A stretch of 64,000 bases of DNA from an uncultured Eubacteriales bacterium (GCA_900315605.1 OMZU01000007.1:1-64000); one strand, 5' to 3'; shown: positions 25,915 to 34,766, counted from the stretch's first letter. The notes: generated from the letters alone by a model not told the origin. Numbers and translations are program-made.

Positions 25915-26693
25915 CAAGTTGCCGTCGCCTGAATACCGTGTATAAACATATTCATTCTTGCCATCGAGATCGCTGAGCTGTTCACTTCCTGACCATACAT
26001 CTGGACTTTGTCAAATCCGCCTTTTCTCGCTGCACGAATGAGCAGAGAACCTGATCCGCACGTCGGATCATACACTCTATCATTCTCAACCGGACTGACA
26101 ATTTGTGCCATTATTTCTGAAACCTTTTGAGGTGTGAAAAAGCTTCCTGCCTTTTTCCCTGCCAATGTCGCAAACTCGCCTATCATATACTCATAAGCAT
26201 CACCAACAATATCCGCCGGTACTTGATGTTCATTTACTTCTATATTGCTCGGATGCAAGTCCAAATCGGCAAAATCATTCAACAGATTACGCAGGATCGG
26301 GTTTTTCTGTTCCTTTTTTCCGAGATTGCTTTCACTGTTAAAATCTATTCCTCTGAATATGCCACTGAGGATAGCGTTTGAGCTTTCGATTCCGGTAAGT
26401 GCTTCACTTATCTTGGTGCCAAGATCCGGCGCAAACTGGTTGTCTAATAGATAATCAAAAGTGAATTCTTTTTCCAAGAAAAACGGAAGGTTTTTTATTT
26501 GCCTTTCAAGACGAATTCCGCTGTAATCTTTCTCAAGCTTTTTTACACTTTCATCAAATGTGTCACTCAAATACTTTACAAAGAACATAGAAAGAACATA
26601 GTCTTTGTAATTAGATGCGTCAATATTATCACGAAATGTATTTGCTCCATCCCATAATGCTCGTTTGATATCATCAAATGTCGTTTTTGCCAT
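25914..26693 (-). pseudogene. hsdM: type I methyltransferase, N-terminal fragment
   Basis: 259 residues starting MAKTTFDDIKRALWDGANTF after GGAGG. It contains the N-terminal helical domain (FFVKYLSDTFDE) and the AdoMet-binding motif I VYDPTCGSGSLLIRAA near residue 205. It then runs MYGQEVNSSAISMARMNMFIHGIQ and is lost after an internal deletion at about 25928, reading four foreign codons before TGA. The family continues with a GDTL-type segment (motif III region) before the C-terminal part, which is absent. Two coupled half-proteins could be made, but a working enzyme seems unlikely. Confidence 0.8.
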
Positions 26694-26709
26694 TTGTTCT
26701 TCCTCCGAA

Positions 26710-27267
26710 TTAGTTAATAATAGTTCTTTGAATAAGATAGTTGGTTCGGATGTATTCAAGCTCGGCAAGCCGAGTTCTTTTTTTCTTCAGTTCAATCCCT
26801 TTATACCATAATTCACCAATCAATCGCTGTTTCCCAATATCCGGTAATGGTATTTCCAAAGCCTCAATATCTTTTCGGCTAACCGATTTCATCACTGCCC
26901 CAACAGAACTTTCCTGAGACAACTCACCAATCTTATTATTTAGAATCATAGCTAAATACTTGGCGTCTATTGCTTCATTTGGAGTGACGATTATCAGGTT
27001 GTTTCCGCAATATGTTTTTTTCGGGTTATAATCTATGTAATTCACATAAGAAGGGGTAATTCGCTTAATAACAATATCATTCTGATGCAACCGCCATTCT
27101 TCATCGGGGATAACATTATTTACAGTAGGAGTATTTTCCACTTCGTTATTTGCCAAAAAGTTAGCGCATACAAGCCAGCTGGTTGAATCTTCTTGCAATT
27201 TAGATCTGGAAGGAGTGATTGAGCAAAACTTAATTGTCGCCAGTACTCTAAGTTTTCTATGTTCCAT
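26710..27267 (-). CDS. half-size type I specificity-like protein
   Basis: 185 residues with one target-recognition-like domain: LRVLATIKFCSITPSRSK, NDIVIKRITPSYVNYIDYNP, CGNNLIIVTPNEAIDAKYLAMILNNK, then SVSRKDIEALEIPLPDIGKQRLIGELWYKGIELKKKRTRLAELE, the typical S-subunit closing helix. It lies directly upstream of hsdM (16-base gap), with GGAGC before ATG 27267. A half S subunit can dimerise or act as an anti-restriction or regulatory protein; HsdS of the system itself is intact downstream, so this one is extra. Confidence 0.75.
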   Translation of the reverse strand: MEHRKLRVLATIKFCSITPSRSKLQEDSTSWLVCANFLANNEVENTPTVNNVIPDEEWRLHQNDIVIKRITPSYVNYIDYNPKKTYCGNNLIIVTPNEAIDAKYLAMILNNKIGELSQESSVGAVMKSVSRKDIEALEIPLPDIGKQRLIGELWYKGIELKKKRTRLAELEYIRTNYLIQRTIIN

Positions 27268-27287
27268 ATTCTTGCTCCTATTTAGTT

Positions 27288-27319
27288 GATGACGCAGTTA
27301 GATAGGATTCTGCGTCATC
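27288..27319 (-). terminator. hairpin between the DUF3892 gene and the restriction island
   Basis: GATGACGCAG (27288-27297) pairs perfectly with CTGCGTCATC (27310-27319) just after the DUF3892 stop codon. No strong T run follows on the minus strand, so it may attenuate rather than stop transcription. Confidence 0.45.
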
Positions 27320-27324
27320 CAGCA

Positions 27325-27609
27325 TTAATATCTCGGAAGAGAACCGAGATTATCAGACTTTATATTGTTGGCATCGGTTCGAAGATAACGATTGTCAACA
27401 ACACGAACATCTTCACCTACACTCCAGCTACCGTAACGATAATACTTGGTTTTTGTGCAATCCGGATTCTTGTTGATAAAGTCTATCATCTCGCTCTTTG
27501 TACATTCGGAAGTCGCCTGAGTCGTAAGGTAATTTGTCCACTTCATCCTTGCTATATATTCGTTGCCATACGCGTCTTGCTCATAATGAACAGCATCTAT
27601 ATATACCAT
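27325..27609 (-). CDS. DUF3892 family protein
   Basis: 94 residues from ATG 27609 (AAAGGAG upstream). It has the DUF3892 pattern: an opening strand VYIDAVHYE, SEMIDFINKNPDCTKTKYYR, and the conserved closing segment VVDNRYLRTDANNIKSDNLGSLP. The family is common on mobile elements next to restriction or toxin genes; its role is unknown. Confidence 0.8.
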   Translation of the reverse strand: MVYIDAVHYEQDAYGNEYIARMKWTNYLTTQATSECTKSEMIDFINKNPDCTKTKYYRYGSWSVGEDVRVVDNRYLRTDANNIKSDNLGSLPRY

Positions 27610-27651
27610 TACTCGTCTCCTTTCTGTCATTCTAACAAATAAGATGTCATC

Positions 27652-27757
27652 TTGACAAAAAGCAAAAAATATGCCATACTCATAATACCACTAAAGAGTA
27701 TCATCAAGATGCTCATCGGCGACTTAGATTCCTATCAAATCTAAGTCGCTTTTCTTT
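27652..27757 (+). ncRNA. possible short plus-strand RNA
   Basis: TTGACA (27652-27657), 17 bp, CATACT (27675-27680) could start a transcript near 27687 that ends at a 12 bp hairpin (719-730 with 738-749 of 27.7 kb) followed by TTTTCTTT. Length about 70 nt. The -10 box is weak. The terminator is good; what it terminates is otherwise unexplained. Confidence 0.4.
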
Positions 27758-27898
27758 GTTGTAAATATGATACTGCAAAAAAACTTAAAAGTCAAGTCCT
27801 TTTTTGAAAAAATATTGCAGTAATTGATTTACAAATAAGATAAATAAAAATATTATGTGGTCATTATTACATCGGTTTCTAAAGTTTTAAATATAATT

Positions 27899-27931
27899 AG
27901 CCGCCAAGTTTACTCAACCCGGCGGCTTTGT
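27899..27931 (-). terminator. hairpin after the TnpV gene
   Basis: AGCCGCC and GGCGGCT form a stem just beyond the TnpV stop codon, with T-rich sequence on both sides; likely bidirectional. Confidence 0.55.
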
Positions 27932-27932
27932 T

Positions 27933-28292
27933 TTAGCTGTAAATCAACTCGTGATTAACGATATCCTCGGCGCTGTTGCGGATAGAATTCATCTTTTTTA
28001 CCCACAGCATTTGGTTTTCTGCTTTAAGCTGCTCTGTCACGCCCTCACGTTCTGAAAGCTGCTTTACCAACCGATCAAACATATTCTCCGCTTGCTCATC
28101 TATCTCGGCAAGGTATTCTGTAAGCTTGCAGCTCGTTAGAAGATTAGTATATCTTATAGGATGATACTTTTCTAGATACCGCAGATGCCGCTTGCCCCAA
28201 ATGCCAATAGTAACCTTCGGCTGCTCTGGCAGCGTTAAGTCGGGAAGAAGATAATCTCCCTGCTGTGTGTAAGTGATGTTTGTGTTTGTCAT
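27933..28292 (-). CDS. TnpV-type transposon-encoded protein
   Basis: 119 residues. ITYTQQGDYLLPDLTLPEQ, IGIWGKRHLRYLEKYHPIRY and the coiled-coil tail with QLSEREGVTEQLKAENQMLWVKKMNSIRNSAEDIV match the TnpV family (PF14198) found on Tn4451-like and other Clostridial elements. Role unknown. Here it is the last gene before the right end. Confidence 0.85.
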   Translation of the reverse strand: MTNTNITYTQQGDYLLPDLTLPEQPKVTIGIWGKRHLRYLEKYHPIRYTNLLTSCKLTEYLAEIDEQAENMFDRLVKQLSEREGVTEQLKAENQMLWVKKMNSIRNSAEDIVNHELIYS

Positions 28293-28352
28293 AGCTTTAA
28301 CCTCCGAAAAATAATTGTCGGAAACGATTTCGGCGGCTCAGGTTTTATTTGT

Positions 28353-28386
28353 GACTGCGATTTGACTGCGATTTTGACTGCGATTT
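28353..28386 (+). repeat. integrase arm-type direct repeats, right end
   Basis: Three copies of GACTGCGATTT start at 28353, 28364 and 28376. The same sequence occurs at the left end (8475-8497). This supports both the boundaries of the element and the identity of Int. Confidence 0.75.
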
Positions 28387-28486
28387 AACTGTATTTATTC
28401 TGACTCAACTTTTCCCAACTTGATTTTAACGCTGCTCGAAAACCGCATAGATAAGCCGTTTTCAGGCATTTTCGGAAAAATTGGAA

Positions 28487-28518
28487 AAAGAAAAGACGGT
28501 TTCGAAAAACCGTCTTGT
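28487..28518 (-). terminator. terminator of tRNA-fMet supplied by the element
   Basis: On the minus strand AAGACGGTTT-TTCG-AAACCGTCTT is followed by TTCTTTTT, two bases after the CCA end of the tRNA. Since it lies inside the att cores it came with the element. Confidence 0.8.
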
Positions 28519-28519
28519 T

Positions 28520-28596
<77 letters not shown>

Positions 28597-28627
28597 ATAT
28601 TTTTGCTGCTCTTTTTATAGCCTATAT

Positions 28628-28656
28628 ATAATAACATCTTTGCATGACTTTGTCAA
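28628..28656 (-). promoter_or_regulatory. promoter of tRNA-fMet
   Basis: Minus strand: TTGACA (28656-28651), 17 bp, TATTAT (28633-28628), about 30 bases before the tRNA. Confidence 0.75.
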
Positions 28657-28869
28657 GCGTTTTTTTCTTTTTTGCGCAGCAATTGTATTTTTAATCTGTT
28701 TTTTATGATTTTCATGCTTTCTGTTTCAATATATTATATGTTTATCTGCCGACAATATTCCGCCGGTCTCCGCGTGGATTTTTTGTGCCAAATACATTTT
28801 GTTCGCAAATTCGACAAAACATCAGCCTTGAAATTATTACATTTTTGAAATATTTTTAAGAAGAAACCC
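28657..28869. other. AT-rich spacer between tRNA-fMet and the next operon
   Basis: No ORF, RNA or repeat recognised between the two divergent promoters. Confidence 0.5.
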
Positions 28870-28898
28870 TTGTTTTTCCTGCCGAAATTATGTATAAT
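28870..28898 (+). promoter_or_regulatory. promoter of the membrane protein-pyrC operon
   Basis: TTGTTT, 17 bp, TATAAT with an extended TATG before the -10, about 95 bases before the start codon. Confidence 0.6.
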
Positions 28899-28993
28899 AA
28901 AATATGTATGCAAATGAAAACAAACGACTTGTTGAATTTTTGTTGTTATAATATATATTTGGGCGGCTCCGGGGTCGCCTTGGAGGAATCAAA

Positions 28994-30895
28994 ATGGGTT
29001 TAAAAATATTCAAAAAAATCACGGTGGCTATGATGTGCTTTGCTTTAGCGGCGATCTGTGCCTTTTCCGTCGGCGCGGTGGCCATCACCTACACCATTCC
29101 CGAAATTGACGACATGACGATCACCATGCCCGACGGCATAACTGCGGTCACACGCGACTGCTCGGAAACCGACAAGTATTTTTCTTTGTTCGGAATCGAC
29201 TATAAGCAGACCATGGAGAATTTTGAGAAGGGCAATATTTACCTTCAGGGCATGGACGAAAACTCCGAAACCACGATCACGGTCACTATGACTCAGACCG
29301 ACGAAAGCAAGGGGATCAGCAACTATAATCTTCTCAGCAAGGAAAAGCTCGGCGAGGTTCAGGCGAATTTTCTCAGTCAGGACGAGTATACAAAATGCAC
29401 CGTTGAGGACGGCGATAAAATCGTATGGCTCTATTTTGATATAAACGTAAACGAGAGCGGAAAGACCATCAAGGCTTATCAGGCAAACACAGTTTATGAC
29501 GGCAAAAGCGTTAATATCACCCTCCAGCGCAACGGCGGCGACGTTACTCAGGCGGATTACAACACCTTTTCGCTGATCGTCAGCGCAACGGATTTTAAGC
29601 AGTTTGGCTCCTTTAACAGCCTTTTGCCCTACATACTTATCGGCTGCGCGATCATCGCGGTGCTTGTTATCATATTTATTATTGCGGTGGCAAGGCACGC
29701 CTCTCACAAGAGAAAGAAGAACAAGAACGACAAGCTTATTGAGGAGCTTGCAGACAAATATACGACACGCAGAGGCAATATGCGCTCATATTCAGACGGT
29801 GCGGAATTTGACGAATATACCGATATAAGCTCCTCTTCCGAAAAGCCGCAGCCTGTGCAGGAGGAAACAGCGCAGCCTGAACAAGCGGAGGATTTGAGCA
29901 AAAAATACGACCTTGAAAACTATCGCTCCGATGTCAAGAGGTATTCAGACGAAGAGATAAACGAGCTTTTGGGCATTGAGCCGGAAAAGCAGGAGGAAGC
30001 CGAGGAAAAGCCCGGGGAGCCCAAAAAGGAAGAGCCGTTTGTTACAGCCGCCGAGCTGAGCAAGGACGATCAGATCTCGGAATTTTTTGAATCTGTTGAA
30101 CAGGAAAAGCGCGAGGCTGCTGCCGAGACCGAAGAAAAAGCCGAAGAAAATAACGAGGAAAAGAACGAAGAAAAAACTCTTGAGGACGCTGCAACAAGGA
30201 AATTTGAAAAAATCAGCGAAGCCTCCGGCGAGGATGACGACGTTCAGATCTACAGCAGATCCTCGGATAGAAAAACTGCCGAAGCCAAAAAATCCGACGA
30301 GCAGGATATTGAGGAATCGGACGAATACGAGGACTTTAACAACGACGAGGTGCTGGTCAGAGACGAGGCAAAGCACAAGTTCTCGGACGGCTACGACTTC
30401 TTTGAGGAAGCTCCCAAAAAGACGATGGGCGTTATCAGCAGCGAGGATATTCGCGACGCTGAGGATTACGACGTTATAAACGAGGTTGAAAAGAAAGCTA
30501 GCGAGGTCGAAAAATCCGGACCCGGCGCAGGCGAAACCGTTGCCGGAGCAATGAAAAAATTCGGCGCGGCTCTGAAATCCTTTGGCGTTCACTGCGGATA
30601 TTTTGTTACCAATCTCTCAAGAAGCATAAAGCGCAAAAGAGCAGCCAAAAAGCGTAAAAAGGCTGAGGAAGAACGCCGCGCTCGCGCACGCGCAAGAGCA
30701 GCGCGCCAGCGTCAGCAGGAACAGGATATGCAGAACGGAAAGCTGGTTCAGGTCCACAGCCGAGGCTCAAGACCGACCCAGCAAAGGCGACCGACTCAGC
30801 ATAGGAGACCTTCGCAGCAGAGATCCTCTTCGCAGCGCAGACGACCTGCTCAGCAAAGGAGACCTCAGCAAAGACGACCCGACAACAGGGGGTAA
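28994..30895 (+). CDS. bitopic membrane protein with long charged cytoplasmic tail
   Basis: 633 residues; GGAGG before ATG. Signal or first membrane segment at 9-31, an extracytoplasmic domain of about 180 residues (DCSETDKYFSLFGIDYKQTME...), a strong membrane helix at about 215-237 (LPYILIGCAIIAVLVIIFII), then a stop-transfer RHASHKRKKNK. The cytoplasmic part is very acidic (runs of Glu/Asp/Lys from 270 to 520), followed by a basic coiled stretch (KRKRAAKKRKKAEEERRARA) and a Gln-Arg-Pro repeat tail. No family recognised. It is 10 bases from pyrC. Such an acidic-to-basic tail suggests binding to nucleic acid or the membrane surface; that is inference. Confidence 0.8.
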   Translation: MGLKIFKKITVAMMCFALAAICAFSVGAVAITYTIPEIDDMTITMPDGITAVTRDCSETDKYFSLFGIDYKQTMENFEKGNIYLQGMDENSETTITVTMTQTDESKGISNYNLLSKEKLGEVQANFLSQDEYTKCTVEDGDKIVWLYFDINVNESGKTIKAYQANTVYDGKSVNITLQRNGGDVTQADYNTFSLIVSATDFKQFGSFNSLLPYILIGCAIIAVLVIIFIIAVARHASHKRKKNKNDKLIEELADKYTTRRGNMRSYSDGAEFDEYTDISSSSEKPQPVQEETAQPEQAEDLSKKYDLENYRSDVKRYSDEEINELLGIEPEKQEEAEEKPGEPKKEEPFVTAAELSKDDQISEFFESVEQEKREAAAETEEKAEENNEEKNEEKTLEDAATRKFEKISEASGEDDDVQIYSRSSDRKTAEAKKSDEQDIEESDEYEDFNNDEVLVRDEAKHKFSDGYDFFEEAPKKTMGVISSEDIRDAEDYDVINEVEKKASEVEKSGPGAGETVAGAMKKFGAALKSFGVHCGYFVTNLSRSIKRKRAAKKRKKAEEERRARARARAARQRQQEQDMQNGKLVQVHSRGSRPTQQRRPTQHRRPSQQRSSSQRRRPAQQRRPQQRRPDNRG

Positions 30896-30905
30896 GATGA
30901 TATAA

Positions 30906-32183
30906 ATGGAAATACTTATAAAAAATGCCAAGGTTATTTCGCCGGCAGACGGGCTGAACTCGCAGCTTGACATTCTTGTTCGCGACGGCAAAATCGCCGA
31001 AATCGGCGAAGGTCTGAGCACCGACGGCGAAATCATCAACGCCGAGGGGCTGTGTGCGGTTCCGGGCTTTGTGGATATGCATGTTCACCTTCGCGACCCC
31101 GGACAAACCCACAAGGAGGACATACTCAGCGGCTGCAACGCTGCTGCCGCAGGAGGAGTTACAAGCCTGCTTGCAATGCCGAACACCAATCCCACAACCG
31201 ACTGCGCAGAGGTCGTTGAATATATTCTCGGCAAGGCGAAGGACGCATCTGCGAGGGTCTATGTTGCGGCAAGCATAACAAAGGGGCTGAAAAGCCTTGA
31301 ACCGACCGACCTTAATGAATTAAAAAACGCCGGAGCCATCGCTTTGAGCGACGACGGCAGACCGGTTGAGAATACTAAATTTTTGAGCGAGGCGATGAAA
31401 AACGCGCCAAAGCTGGGCATGAGCGTAGTTGCTCACTGCGAGGACTTGTACCTTGCAGACGGCGGAAAGATGAACGAGGGCGAGATCTCGGAGCAGCTTG
31501 GGATCAAGGGAATACCGGCTGCGGCTGAGGACTGCGGAACAGCGCGCGAGATCGCGCTTGCGGCCGCACTTGACGTTCCGATACACATTTGCCACGTCAG
31601 CACAAAAACGAGCGTAGCCTTGATAAGAGACGCAAAACGCCGCGGCGTAAGGGTCACGGCTGAGACCGCACCGCATTACTTTTCTTTGACAGAAAAGGAG
31701 CTTTTGAAGCGCGACGCGGACTACAGAATGAATCCTCCGCTGAGAACAGAGGCGGACGTAAACGAGATCATAAACGGGCTTGTTGACGGCACGCTTGACG
31801 CGATCGCCACCGACCATGCTCCGCACGCGCCTAGCGAAAAGGCGGACTTTGAAGCCGCGCCGAACGGTTCGATCGGAATGGAAACCTCGTTCGCGGCGGC
31901 GAACACCTTTTTGGTAAAGGCAGGGATCATGCCGCTTGAAACGCTTGTTGAAAAAATGAGCGTGAACCCGGCGAGGATCTTGGGCATAGACGCAGGAACG
32001 CTTAGGGTCGGAGCAAACGCGGATATCGCGCTGATCAATCCGGACGAGCAATGGACGGTCGATCCTGAAAAGCTGCACGGCAAAAGCAGGAACACGCCGT
32101 TTAAGGGTACGAATCTGACCGGCAGGGTGAAGATGACGTTGCTGGGAGGAAAGGCGGTTTTTCGACTGAAAACTGAAGACTGA
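30906..32183 (+). CDS. pyrC: dihydroorotase
   Basis: Third step of pyrimidine synthesis: carbamoyl-aspartate to dihydroorotate. 425 residues. DMHVHLRDPGQTHKED near residue 57-72 supplies the first metal ligands (His-X-His) and the substrate Arg; VVAHCEDLY near 177 and ICHVSTK near 230 the other His ligands; ATDHAPHAPSEK near 303 the catalytic Asp. Start ATG follows AGGGGG. Of the type I (425-residue, PyrC2) class. pyrF lies 1.3 kb downstream, so pyrimidine genes are loosely grouped; carbamoyltransferase genes are not in the window. Confidence 0.95.
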   Translation: MEILIKNAKVISPADGLNSQLDILVRDGKIAEIGEGLSTDGEIINAEGLCAVPGFVDMHVHLRDPGQTHKEDILSGCNAAAAGGVTSLLAMPNTNPTTDCAEVVEYILGKAKDASARVYVAASITKGLKSLEPTDLNELKNAGAIALSDDGRPVENTKFLSEAMKNAPKLGMSVVAHCEDLYLADGGKMNEGEISEQLGIKGIPAAAEDCGTAREIALAAALDVPIHICHVSTKTSVALIRDAKRRGVRVTAETAPHYFSLTEKELLKRDADYRMNPPLRTEADVNEIINGLVDGTLDAIATDHAPHAPSEKADFEAAPNGSIGMETSFAAANTFLVKAGIMPLETLVEKMSVNPARILGIDAGTLRVGANADIALINPDEQWTVDPEKLHGKSRNTPFKGTNLTGRVKMTLLGGKAVFRLKTED

Positions 32184-32202
32184 AAAACTGTCAAATGAAT
32201 AA

Positions 32203-32487
32203 TTTCGGTCGGGAAGAAACGTTTTCCTTTTAAAATACGTATGTTCCCGATTGGATAAATATGGATATAGTCTTTAAAAAATAAAAAATCAGTGGCAATG
32301 CAATTGAAAAACGTTTGGCGCACAGGCGACCAATGGTCGCCCCTACAAATTGCTAAGACCATGTTTATATAATTATTGTAAAAACAAACGTTTCCCAAAA
32401 CGTTATTTTCAGATGAAAACATTTTCGGGCAACCGAGGTTTTGAATACGCGCCGACCTATCAGCTCGGCGCAAAAAGCGTAAAAGGA
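32203..32487 (+). repeat. modular intergenic repeat, copy A
   Basis: Four modules in order: a TCGGGA...TCCCGA inverted repeat (32203-32254); a 43-bp block containing GGCGACCAATGGTCGCC (32309-32351), identical base for base to 57917-57875 on the other strand; a CCCAAAACGTTATTTTCAGATG block (32391-32415); and CATTTTCGGGC...CAGCTCGGCGC (32420-32476). It fills the pyrC to aldolase gap. The same order of modules is seen at 46192-46573 and, inverted, at 57756-58100. Confidence 0.75.
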
Positions 32488-32498
32488 GTGGGTTTATT

Positions 32499-33479
32499 AT
32501 GGCACAAAAGGGCGATCTCTTATCCGTCAGACACGACATACGGGTTGTTGACGCAACCATTCGAGACGGCGGATTATGCAACGATTTCAGATTTGACGAC
32601 AAGTTTGTGAGCGACCTTTACAAAGCAAACAACAAGGCCGGAGTTGACTACATGGAGTTCGGCTACAAGGCATCGCGCGACTTTTTCAGCGAGGATAAAT
32701 TCGGCAAGTGGAAGTTCTGCAAGGACGAGGATATTCGTTCGATCGTGGGCGACGCTCCCTCAAAAACCAAAATCGCGGTTATGGCAGACGTTGGCAGAAC
32801 CGATTTTGAAAACGATATTATTCCAAAGAACGAGAGCCCGATCGACCTTGTGAGGATCGCGACCTATATCAATACGATACCGGCGGCGGTCGAGATGATT
32901 GAATACTGCGCAAAGCAGGGTTATGAGACAACGATCAATATTATGGCGGTTTCAAAGGCAAGAACCGAGGATATCAAGGCAGCTCTCAATATTTTGGGAC
33001 AAACCCCGGTTTCGGCGTTCTATATTGTTGACAGCTACGGCTCGATCTATCCTGAGGAAGCAAGACGGCTTGCCGACATGTACGGCGAAATCGCCGAGAA
33101 ATACAACAAGCTTGTGGGTATCCACGCCCACAACAACCAGCAGCTCGCCTTTGCCAATACTATCGAGGCAATGACCTACGGCGCAAGCTACCTTGACGCG
33201 ACTGTTGACGGAATGGGCAGAGGCGCAGGCAACTGCTCGCTGGAGCTTTTGCTCGGCTTCCTCAAAAACCCGAAATACAAGGTTTATCCGATCCTCAAAA
33301 TCATTGAGGAGCACACCTCAAAGCTAAAGGCTCAGGGCGTAAAGTGGGGCTACGACATCCCCTACATGCTCACCGGACAGTTCAATACTCACCCAAGACC
33401 GGCGATCCAGTTTGTAAAGGAAGAGCGCGGAGATTATTTTAATTTTGCCAACGAGCTGTACGATATTATCAACAGCTGA
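32499..33479 (+). CDS. HMGL-like/aldolase catalytic domain protein
   Basis: 326 residues, a TIM-barrel of the DRE-type metallolyase group. RVVDATIRDGGLCNDFRF holds the metal-ligand Asp and catalytic Arg (here D-x-x-I-R-D-G); GIHAHNNQQLAFAN holds the His-X-His metal ligands; TVDGMGRGAGNCSLELL is the typical late motif. It lacks the C-terminal domains of citramalate or isopropylmalate synthases, so it resembles stand-alone 4-hydroxy-2-oxovalerate aldolase-like proteins. Substrate unknown. AAAGGAG precedes ATG. pyrF follows after 20 bases. Confidence 0.85.
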   Translation: MAQKGDLLSVRHDIRVVDATIRDGGLCNDFRFDDKFVSDLYKANNKAGVDYMEFGYKASRDFFSEDKFGKWKFCKDEDIRSIVGDAPSKTKIAVMADVGRTDFENDIIPKNESPIDLVRIATYINTIPAAVEMIEYCAKQGYETTINIMAVSKARTEDIKAALNILGQTPVSAFYIVDSYGSIYPEEARRLADMYGEIAEKYNKLVGIHAHNNQQLAFANTIEAMTYGASYLDATVDGMGRGAGNCSLELLLGFLKNPKYKVYPILKIIEEHTSKLKAQGVKWGYDIPYMLTGQFNTHPRPAIQFVKEERGDYFNFANELYDIINS

Positions 33480-33499
33480 CGTTGGCTGCGGAGGACACT

Positions 33500-34435
33500 A
33501 TGGGATTTGACAGACTTATTGAAAATATCATTGAAAAGCAAAATCCGACGGTTGCCGGACTTGACCCCAAGCTTGACTATGTTCCGGCTTCGATCAAGGA
33601 AAGCTGCTTCAAAGCCTACGGCGCAACGCTTGAGGGCGCGGCGGCAGCCTTGCTTGAATTCAACAAGGCGATCATCGACAAGATTTACGATATAGTCCCG
33701 GCGATCAAGCCGCAGGCGGCGTACTACGAGATGTACGGCTGGCAGGGCGTTCGCGCGCTGAGCGAGACCATCGCCTATGCCAAGTCAAAGGGAATGTTCG
33801 TGATCACCGACGGCAAGCGCAACGACATCGGCACAACAATGGAGGCTTATGCAGCCGCTCACCTGGGCGCGACCGAGGTTGGCGGAAGCGAGCTTGAAGC
33901 GTTCGGAGCCGACGCGCTGACGGTGAACGGATACTTGGGCTCGGACGGGATCGATCCGCTTTTAAAGATTTGTTCCGAGCGCGACAAGGGCATTTTTGTG
34001 CTTGTAAAGACCTCTAACCCAAGCTCGGGCGAGCTTCAGGACAAAAAGCTTGAAACCGGTGAGAGCGTTTATGAGCGCATGGGCATGATGTGCGAAAACT
34101 GGGGCAGCGAGCTTGTGGGCAAATACGGCTATTCGGCTGTGGGCGCGGTGGTAGGCGCGACCTATCCCGAACAGCTTGCCGAAATGAGAGCCAAGGCTCC
34201 TCACACATTTTTCCTCGTTCCGGGCTACGGAGCTCAGGGCGGAGGCGCGCAGGACGCAAAGAACGCGTTTGACCAAAACGGACTGGGCGCGATAATCAAT
34301 TCCAGCCGCGGTATCATGTGCGCATGGAAGAAGCAGGGGCTGACAGAGGACGATTTTGCAGAAGCGGCAAGAGCAGAGGCTTTGCGCATGAAGGAGGATA
34401 TCCTCTCGGCGATCGGCGAAATCAAGGCGGATTGA
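33500..34435 (+). CDS. pyrF: orotidine-5'-phosphate decarboxylase (long type)
   Basis: Last step of UMP synthesis. 311 residues, the longer bacterial PyrF type. PTVAGLDPKLDYVP at the N-terminus, KPQAAYYEMYGWQG, and the catalytic block VITDGKRNDIGTTMEAYA (Asp-X-Lys-X-X-Asp) near residue 110. PGYGAQGG near 245 binds phosphate. ATG 33500 follows GGAGG; an in-frame TTG at 33482 is not needed. Confidence 0.95.
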   Translation: MGFDRLIENIIEKQNPTVAGLDPKLDYVPASIKESCFKAYGATLEGAAAALLEFNKAIIDKIYDIVPAIKPQAAYYEMYGWQGVRALSETIAYAKSKGMFVITDGKRNDIGTTMEAYAAAHLGATEVGGSELEAFGADALTVNGYLGSDGIDPLLKICSERDKGIFVLVKTSNPSSGELQDKKLETGESVYERMGMMCENWGSELVGKYGYSAVGAVVGATYPEQLAEMRAKAPHTFFLVPGYGAQGGGAQDAKNAFDQNGLGAIINSSRGIMCAWKKQGLTEDDFAEAARAEALRMKEDILSAIGEIKAD

Positions 34436-34542
34436 GCCGACGATTTTTGGGCAAAGTAACGGATTTTTTGATGACGTAAAACGCCTTTAAAACAATTCAA
34501 TTGTAAAATACACTTTTTTAGCCCTTTCTATGCATTTTTTTC

Positions 34543-34571
34543 TTGACAACCGCAGGTATATGTGCTATTAT
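34543..34571 (+). promoter_or_regulatory. strong promoter of the secreted-peptide/ABC operon
   Basis: TTGACA, 17 bp, TATTAT. About 190 bases of AT-rich untranslated leader follow before the first gene. Confidence 0.8.
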
Positions 34572-34766
34572 ATATCTATAACCATTGCTCTTATTTGGTG
34601 CTATATCGCTTAAAAGCTACAATAATTGCTGTAATAATATGTATTTTTATATTTTAGGAATTTGTATAAGAAATTATAGCAAAAAACTATGGGTGCTCAT
34701 AGTTTATATAAAAAGAAATTACTGCAGTTTTTTCAATTTAAAATCAAAAAAGTCAGGAGAATTTCT

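Larger units (their letters stand above)
8437..28519. mobile_element. integrative mobilizable element in tRNA-fMet (about 20.1 kb)
   Basis: Boundaries are the two TGGTTGCGGGAG cores. Inside, nearly all genes are on the minus strand: integrase next to attL, an excisionase-like protein, a RepA-like initiator, relaxase, MobC, ParR, ParM, then cargo (AAA ATPase, DUF6076-like protein, type I restriction island, DUF3892, TnpV) up to attR. There is no VirB4, coupling protein or other mating-pore gene, so the element looks mobilizable rather than self-transmissible. A replication initiator plus an actin-type partition pair suggests that the excised circle can replicate and be segregated. Confidence 0.88.

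Noticed and set aside
8437..28519. Self-transmissible conjugative element or prophage
   Set aside because: No mating-pore, coupling-protein, capsid, terminase or tail genes are present.
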